Source: Lonicera japonica
Lineage: Eukaryota; Streptophyta; Magnoliopsida; Dipsacales; Caprifoliaceae
Assembly (NCBI GenBank): GCA_021464415.1
Contig: JAKCWG010000547.1
Coordinates: forward strand, 1-64,000
Direction of reading: 5' to 3'
DNA length: 64,000 nt
This document shows positions 57,757-64,000 of this stretch, piece after piece; the stretch's first letter is position 1; every line of letters starts with the position of its first letter. The position numbers were made by a program, and so were the translations under genes. The notes beneath the pieces were generated by a model that was given only the letters and a program-made list of their open reading frames with translations, was not told the DNA's origin and did not search any database.

Positions 57757-60336
57757 TGTAGGAAATTAGGGCAATAAACATACATCGCATACACAAAATT
57801 TCTGCACTAATCATTAAACCCTAGGATCTACATTGTTCAATAAAATCGACAGAAGACATAACTTGTTAGAGATTTCGAATCAATGCAATGAAAACGGTGG
57901 ATTATATCCTTCTGTTGTTGTCGTCCTAGCGTAGAAATTACGACGCCTCTACGGTGTGCACACACGAACGAGATCAGATCCTTGCTTGGTGTACTAGCGC
58001 TGTCTAGGGTTCTCTCAACTATTTCGTATTTCTTGCCTCTAAAACTCTCTTAGACGCCAAGAAGAACAAAGGTTTCCTTTTAAAGGAAAACCCTAGTGAG
58101 AACCCTAAGCAACAAACGAATTAGGCCCAAGTCCAACTTGGCCCGTTTTAATTCGTTTTTTGATCCAACTCGTTTTGGTGTGCGACCCTGTAGGTTTATA
58201 CTCTTTGGCAGTATAATTAAAAGCCCGTTTTTATTATACGAATAGTAAGCGGTCTCTAGTAAAACATTACTATTACCCAAAGGGTATAAAGGTCAAAACG
58301 ACACAACCTTAAATTGATATTCCACATATTAACTCCTTTTGTCAATCGATATCTAGATTGAACACAAGACTAGGCAAGTGTCATTCTTGTATAGTTCAAT
58401 CTTTATTTCTTGATCTCTAAGTATAATTAATCTAAAACAAATGACATCTCATTTGTGCATGGCCATGCAAATATTAATTATACTTATCAAGGGGCCCAAA
58501 GATATCTCTCTCATTATATGAGAGTGACAAATCCCATCTTGATCAACCACATACCTCTGCATAGTTCATAGTATGCTTGATCATCATCTTTATAATTACT
58601 CGGTCAAGAGCAACGTTTGATAATGCCTGACATGCTAATCCCTATGTTGGTAACCATGGCGATCTCAGGTCTGAGGATAATACGATATCACAAAATGGGG
58701 AACATCACTGATGACATTATGTAACACTCCTCGCAGTATCCCCAAAGCGGGTCTGTGAACACCCCAATCCGCGACTCTCGTTTGAACCTAACAAGAATTC
58801 TGCATCAAGTCTTGAATCATCATGCATACAAGAGACTGTTAGGAAAAACCCTGATTTTCGAGCACGTTAGGAATTAACCACAACCTTGTTGCCACTTCGC
58901 TTACCAGGACGGGGATCGACCTGCCCGGTCAGGTCGCGGGGTGCGGGGCAGCGCCCCGTTAGAAAAATTGCATTTTTTTGACAGCCAGCCGCACGCCTCC
59001 AACCGCACGGTTGGCTCCGAGCCGCCACGAGCCGCAAGCCCGAGCCGCACGCCCTAGCTGCACGCTCCCTCCCTAGCCGTACGGCTGGCTCCTAGCCGCG
59101 CGGCTACCCTGGTCATTTTTCTGCATTTTTCCTCTATAAATAGGACCTTTGGGCTCTCATTTTAAGGGGGATCAACACTCAATAGTGTTTTTAGTAAGTA
59201 GAAACTCTGTCAAAATCTTTAGAAAGTCATTTTAGAGAAATTCTGAAAGAGAATTTCTAGAGAGAGAAAGTTTTAGAGAGAGAAAATCTAGAGAGAGAAA
59301 GTTCTAGAGAGAGAAGGAAGCAAGCAAGGCAACAAGGCAAGGCTCTCATTTCTTCGGCAAGCGCATCAGGTACGTCTATCTACAACCTTTCTTAATTTCA
59401 ATATCGCATTTAAGTATTCATTTTTAATATAGAAAATTAGATAACTTGCAAAGAAGTTCATTGCTTTCAAAACAAATCCTTTCTAAGTTTAACAAGAAAT
59501 CTAAAATCTGTTTTGACACGTTTTCAAAACAAACAAAAATACAAAAACAGTTTCCAAAAGAAAGGAACTACGAGACTCTGATTTCATTCTTCGAATGAAT
59601 ACGTAGGCGCTCGAAAAGCTCGAGTCTGATTTCAAAATATTATTTTAAACTGAATTTATCCGGAAAGGACTATTCTGAAAACCATTCGAACTATTTGCAA
59701 GATATCTAAAATAGGAATTAAATACATGATCCATTAAGAGACCGAAAGGGCGAATTGGGTGCCTAACACCTTCCCAATTCGTAACGTAGTTCCCGAACCC
59801 TAGCAAAGTAAATTTTCAAAATAAATCTCTGGTTTCAAATGTATGAAAGATAGTTCGTTTTTGAATTATCCTTCGTACGACCTTTTGTTTGTTTTCTCGT
59901 AAAACAAACTGGCGACTCTACAAAACAAGTTTTCAAATGAAACCGAGAACGTGGACTCTTTTCTTCTTCTCGGGGTATGGGTCAGGATTCTCACAGGTCG
60001 GTCCAATTCTTTGTTCTCCAACAAGTATTAGTATGTTCAGCTTGATATCTCCATATCCATGACTTGTGGAACATAGTCATCAGCTGACTCCTACTCTAAT
60101 TATTATATCAATGTGATCCTAGGTTATTGACACATGATTAGGGACATCTAAATAATATTATTATAACATTACTAGCATACCACAATCAAGTCACGTACTT
60201 GATGAACTAGTATTAATATATATTATTTACAAGAGAATATAAAGTAAAATGAAATAAACTTTATTAATAACAATAATCATAATATATCCAAGTACAAATC
60301 ATAATCTATGAATAGTTCTAGGACATATCTCTTTCA
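57757..60336. mobile_element. Solo LTR, probably copia-type, split by a Tat solo LTR
   Basis: Sequence running TGTAGGAAATTAGGGC to GGACATATCTCTTTCA interrupts segment S, as comparison with 40915-40950 shows. Without the inner insertion it is about 1.33 kb. TGTAT is found on both sides (57750-57754 and 60337-60341), with two extra bases before the left edge, so the exact duplication is uncertain in this AT-rich site. No coding or internal element sequence is present. Confidence 0.75.
58754..59995 (+). mobile_element. Solo LTR of a Tat-type element (unit 4), nested
   Basis: A 1242-base LTR from TGTGAACACCCC to GATTCTCACA, the same family as 27589-28872 but in the opposite orientation, flanked by GGTC on both sides (58750-58753 and 59996-59999). 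A GC-rich cluster of palindromes (AGCCGTACGGCT, AGCCGCGCGGCT, AACCGCACGGTT) at about 58985-59107 lies just upstream of a TATA box at 59135-59142. Confidence 0.9.
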
Positions 60337-61699
60337 TGTATATATATTGTTTTAATTTAGATAGTTTGTTCTATGTCATTACCATATTATAAAGTAATGT
60401 CATTAGTTGTTAACTTTTTTAAACGGAAGATAAAGAAAAAATTAAATTATAACACTAAAAGTATTTCGAAATTGACATTACAACTTTCAAAACATTGCAA
60501 ATGTATACTTTAGGTTTAATTTATCAATTCCCCCTCGGTTTGCATCAACCGAGTACTAGCTATGAAAATTCCATTAGCCATTCGGTTATCATCCGCCAAG
60601 TGAACCTTTTAATTACTCTGCCCAATTGAACCAGTACTGTGAATCTGCTCAGCTCATTTCTTCCGAGTGGTACATGTGACTTGGCAAAGATTTATTTGAA
60701 TTGTCATTCTACCCTGAAACATAGTCCAGCTTTTCATCTAACCATTTCCAAGAAAGCACAATTACAGAATTTCGACGAACTACCAGGCCAATTGGAATAG
60801 AGGAAAGGAGAAACTTCGTGCGGAGGAGATGGAGGAGTCACGATAGCTAGAGCCTCTGGAGCTTGGAGCACGGCGACGGAGGGAGTTGGGTTTTAGGGAT
60901 TGTTGTTTAATTAACTGATGTTAATTAATTTTATTAAGTGGGATTGTTGCTATAGAGTGGTAGTGACAACAAAATAGTTCTCGGGTGTTTGTGATAAATT
61001 TGTAGGGTGTCATTATCACCACCCTTGTTAAATTACATACAATTAAACTATATTGAATGACAAACAAGAATATTTATGTTAAGGTTTAGTATTTTTTTTA
61101 TCGTAATAATTTAAGGGTTATATGGATTTGTGTTACGTGAGTTGACATGTTTAATTTAAACGTGTTATATGGGTTATGTTGGTTTGATTCTAGGTTCACG
61201 AATGCTGATTAGTTGCTTAACTCAGAATCTCTGATCCCTTTGCCTTTTGTTTGGCTGACGAGAAAATTGAAGGAAAAATAAGAAACGCGTAATTATGTAT
61301 TGTTCGTTAATTCGAGGTCCAAATGCCTGATTAGTGCTTAACTTGTGGTAGAATCTCCGATTCATTTGCCTTCTGTTTGGTTGTCGAGAAAATTGAAGGA
61401 AAATTAATGAAATGAAGTTTCGTAATCTCTGAACGAAAGGATGGTTAAATATAAATAAGCAATTTTGGCTTCCTGAAAAATATAATGATGAACAAAAAGT
61501 ATGGATGAGCTAGTGTATTATATATGCTCATCTGAGTGATGCTTTAGCTTTTGCAGGTCTGAAATTATCAAATCGATTGTTCACTGATAATTCTCCGTTG
61601 AAATATGAGTTCTAATGGTTTTATGTGCTAGAAAATTGAATCTAAATTATTTTTTTCCCGATGCATTTTGATAAGTTTCTTCTTGGTTGTAACTGCAGC

Positions 61700-61795
61700 A
61701 GCAATGGCAAGCCTTGTTCTGCTAGTCCTGCTTATGCGGAGATTGTTGTAATAGGTCATGGTGAGACAGAGTGGAATGCCGATGGCAGAATTCAG
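61700..61795 (+). pseudogene. Phosphoglycerate-mutase-like exon fragment (unit 4)
   Basis: Same 32-codon exon as at 17901-17996, open, ending EWNADGRIQ before GT, and again with GHG in place of the RHG signature. The change is shared by copies 1 and 4, so it predates the duplication. Confidence 0.7.
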
Positions 61796-62277
61796 GTCCG
61801 TTTTTGCTTTAAGTGTACATATTTGTCTTAGCTTAAATTTTTAAATTACAGCTTGGTATCTGTCGATTGTTGGATTTCCTGAAGTATTGGATACTAATAT
61901 TAACCGGAATTGAAATTAGCGTTGATGATCAAGAAATCTGTAAGATCTTAGCTTATGAAGTACAAGTACTGCCCATCAAGTTGATTCCTATCCTTTCCAT
62001 TTGCATTCTGAGAGGGATGAAAGTTATTTCTGTAGAGATCTGTTAGTTTCATATTTTGTAATGTAATGAAGTTAAGTGGTCTATGTTTTCCAATTCCTCA
62101 GCTTCATTAATTCACTACGTCCTTCTTAAGCTGCAAAATTTTACTGCGCTTGATGAGTGAAAAATTGCAAATAGATTTATTGTCATAGAAACACAGAAAA
62201 TGAAAATAAATAGTTGAGATCTATTGAACTCAATTGCATGGTTCATCATCATGTCTAAATATAGTTTTCAGGTGGGA

Positions 62278-64000
62278 CTAGCTACTTGAAGCTTGCCGGA
62301 GTTTCCTTTCTTCCGATAGGAGCTTGGCAAAGCGTGTTAGCGCTTCAGCATTAGTACCCTCTCCTTCAACTGCCTCAAACATGCCTGTCTCCAAATTCAC
62401 CCTCGACACGCTCTTCTCTAACAATTTGTTGCCAATTTCCACAAGTGCGTTCAAATTTTCTGTTGTTGCAACATCCACTGATGAAGCATCCCCAGTTAAT
62501 CCATCTTCCTGTTCATCCACCACCAAAAATAAATAAAAATATTATCAACAACTTGTTGTCCTAGACCATTTAAAAAGACTGCCATATAATAACAATTAAT
62601 AGTGTAATATTGCATATATGATATACCGACTTGAATAACCAAATTAATAGTCAAATCATCTGTTAGTACATTAGTGTCATGATCCTGTGTACTGACGTAT
62701 TATTTAGAATGTTAAGTTGGCAATCATGCTCTAAAGCGAACAATACCCTCATGTGGACTAGCCCTATAGCAATGAAATTTATTTGCTAAAAAGCATGTTC
62801 CTCTCATGGACCAGTCTTTTTTATTTAAGTTGGTACATGTATCATTACTGCAACAATTATTACCTGAATACGGAGATAATTCTTCTCAGATCGGAGAGAT
62901 TGAAAGAGGGTGGAGACGTGGATATCAACCATATCAGCACTAGCGTCACTAAAAACATCAATTATAGGCGTCGAGCCGTTGTCATAAACCCAATTGATCA
63001 AACCCCACTTAGAAGCCGTGACTGCATTGTACTTCCCTTCATGCTTGGCTATGCCGGTGCCTAGTGATAGTACTAGCATCCTTGTGCAGTCCATGGGTTC
63101 TATTTGTACAAATTGAACGTTGCCCGTCAACACTTCCTTTGTTATATGGGTTAAGGCGATTTGAGTCTGGAAATCAACGTACATTCAGTATTCAGAGTTC
63201 GATATTCAGTGTCCAGCACGAAGCTAAAAAGTAAAATGGTCCCTTTAGTTTCTTAAATCTTTTGAAAATGCCAACATGGTTTTTACATCTGAAATTGGAT
63301 TCAGATTGAACTTTTAAAGGTAAAACCAAACATCATCTTAGTTAATATTGTTCAAATTAAATTTATATTTCAGCTATACTTACAGGATTATTTGCTGCAA
63401 CCCCACCATCAATAAGATCAAAACTACGCGCATTTCCCTTAGCATCCTTAGTCTCAAAGTAGTGCCCTGGCAAGTATGTCGGTGCTGCAGAGGTACTAAG
63501 GCAAATATCCGATAGCAAAGCGTCCTTCAAAACATCAACTTTTGCCTGTTCAAATCAAACCATACAGTAAGACTATTTGTAGACTCCAAGATAAAATACA
63601 TATATTTCAGTTATTATGAAAGGATCATACATTGTCAGTCGAAAAGACCACGGGTTGAAGGCGCTTGATATCAAAAGCAGGTATAATCACATCCGCAAGA
63701 GTCTGTTTTATACTAAGGTCACCTAATAGCTCCTTAACTAATGAGCTAAGGTACACTCCATCGTACTTTGGCCCCGTGATCTCGCTAAACAAATTCTTTA
63801 CTGAATCAAAGAAGTTGTTGCGACTAAGAAAAAGAAACAAATTCTTCGAATCAGTCCGTAAAAGTGGGCACTTCTTACTCCAGATATGTCAGTAAGTTAT
63901 GAGAAATGTTAGCGAAAAATAATTTTCGAGTTTGCTAAGTACCATTTTAGATTGCACAATATGATTCAACAAATTAATACCTTTTTTGAGGGAAGATCTT
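62278..64000 (-). CDS. Patatin-like phospholipase, copy D (cut by window end)
   Basis: Visible exons on the minus strand: 62278-62508 (exon 6), 62864-63166 (exon 5), 63384-63545 (exon 4), 63631-63823 (exon 3) and the end of exon 2 from 63981. All are open, with GT-AG borders and lengths equal to copy A except for a slightly longer end (RQASSS). DGGVAANNP with the catalytic Asp and VLSLGTG are intact. Exon 1 with the oxyanion motif and the GTSTG serine of exon 2 are outside the window, so activity cannot be judged. Confidence 0.88.

Larger units (their letters stand above)
56440..62277. repeat. Segment S, copy 4 (3' flank of patatin D), interrupted
   Basis: Matches 15795-18475 and 39610-42221. 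The 222-base block is present twice (57182-57403 and 57404-57625). It is interrupted at 57757-60336 by nested solo LTRs. The mutase-like exon lies at 61700-61795. The rest is non-coding. Confidence 0.82.

Overview
The window is plant nuclear DNA, almost certainly from a eudicot. It is AT-rich, its genes have short GT-AG introns, and it is packed with plant-type LTR retrotransposons (Tat-type and Athila-type Ty3/gypsy, Ty1/copia, TRIM, Cassandra) and one CACTA-like DNA transposon. I cannot name the species from the sequence alone.

Positions 240-15029 hold one large, decayed Tat-lineage Ty3/gypsy element on the plus strand: 5' LTR, tRNA-Arg-type primer binding site, gag, a G-patch-like linker, protease, reverse transcriptase, two RNase H domains and integrase. 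Its 3' third carries two further genes on the opposite strand. One resembles the plant DUF7745 family (9537-10792). The other is a plant mobile domain (PMD) gene with three canonical phase-0 introns (11237-13755). The first antisense gene has its own TATA box and CG-centred palindromes of the kind found upstream of the TATA box in the 5' LTR. A 68-bp minisatellite and a truncated, divergent 3' LTR close the element.

Positions 15795-64000 are a tandem segmental duplication built around a minus-strand patatin-like phospholipase gene with six exons. The copies are A (18476-20636), B (24327-26572), C (42222-44416) and D (62278 to beyond the window end). B is fully open (415 codons) and keeps the oxyanion motif, the GTSTG serine and the catalytic Asp, but has gained a new C-terminal tail. 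A is open but has lost eight codons including the oxyanion-hole Arg-Gly. C is a pseudogene with three separate lesions. D looks open as far as it is visible. The repeating order along the plus strand is: patatin gene, its 5' flank, a TRIM element (units 1 and 2 only), a short flank, a repeat block, an Athila pol fragment, a segment carrying one exon of a phosphoglycerate-mutase-like gene, then the next patatin gene.

Transposons inserted in only some units order the events. The TRIM sits at the same site in units 1 and 2, so it predates their separation. A Tat-family solo LTR and a rearranged Cassandra are found only in unit 2. A CACTA-like element carrying a WNK-kinase fragment interrupts only the Athila copy at 37 kb. 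A gag-only copia element (49517-54093) interrupts only the repeat block of unit 3. A nested pair of solo LTRs (57757-60336) is found only in unit 4. Only the patatin genes look like possible host genes; every other coding trace here is mobile-element sequence or a captured fragment.
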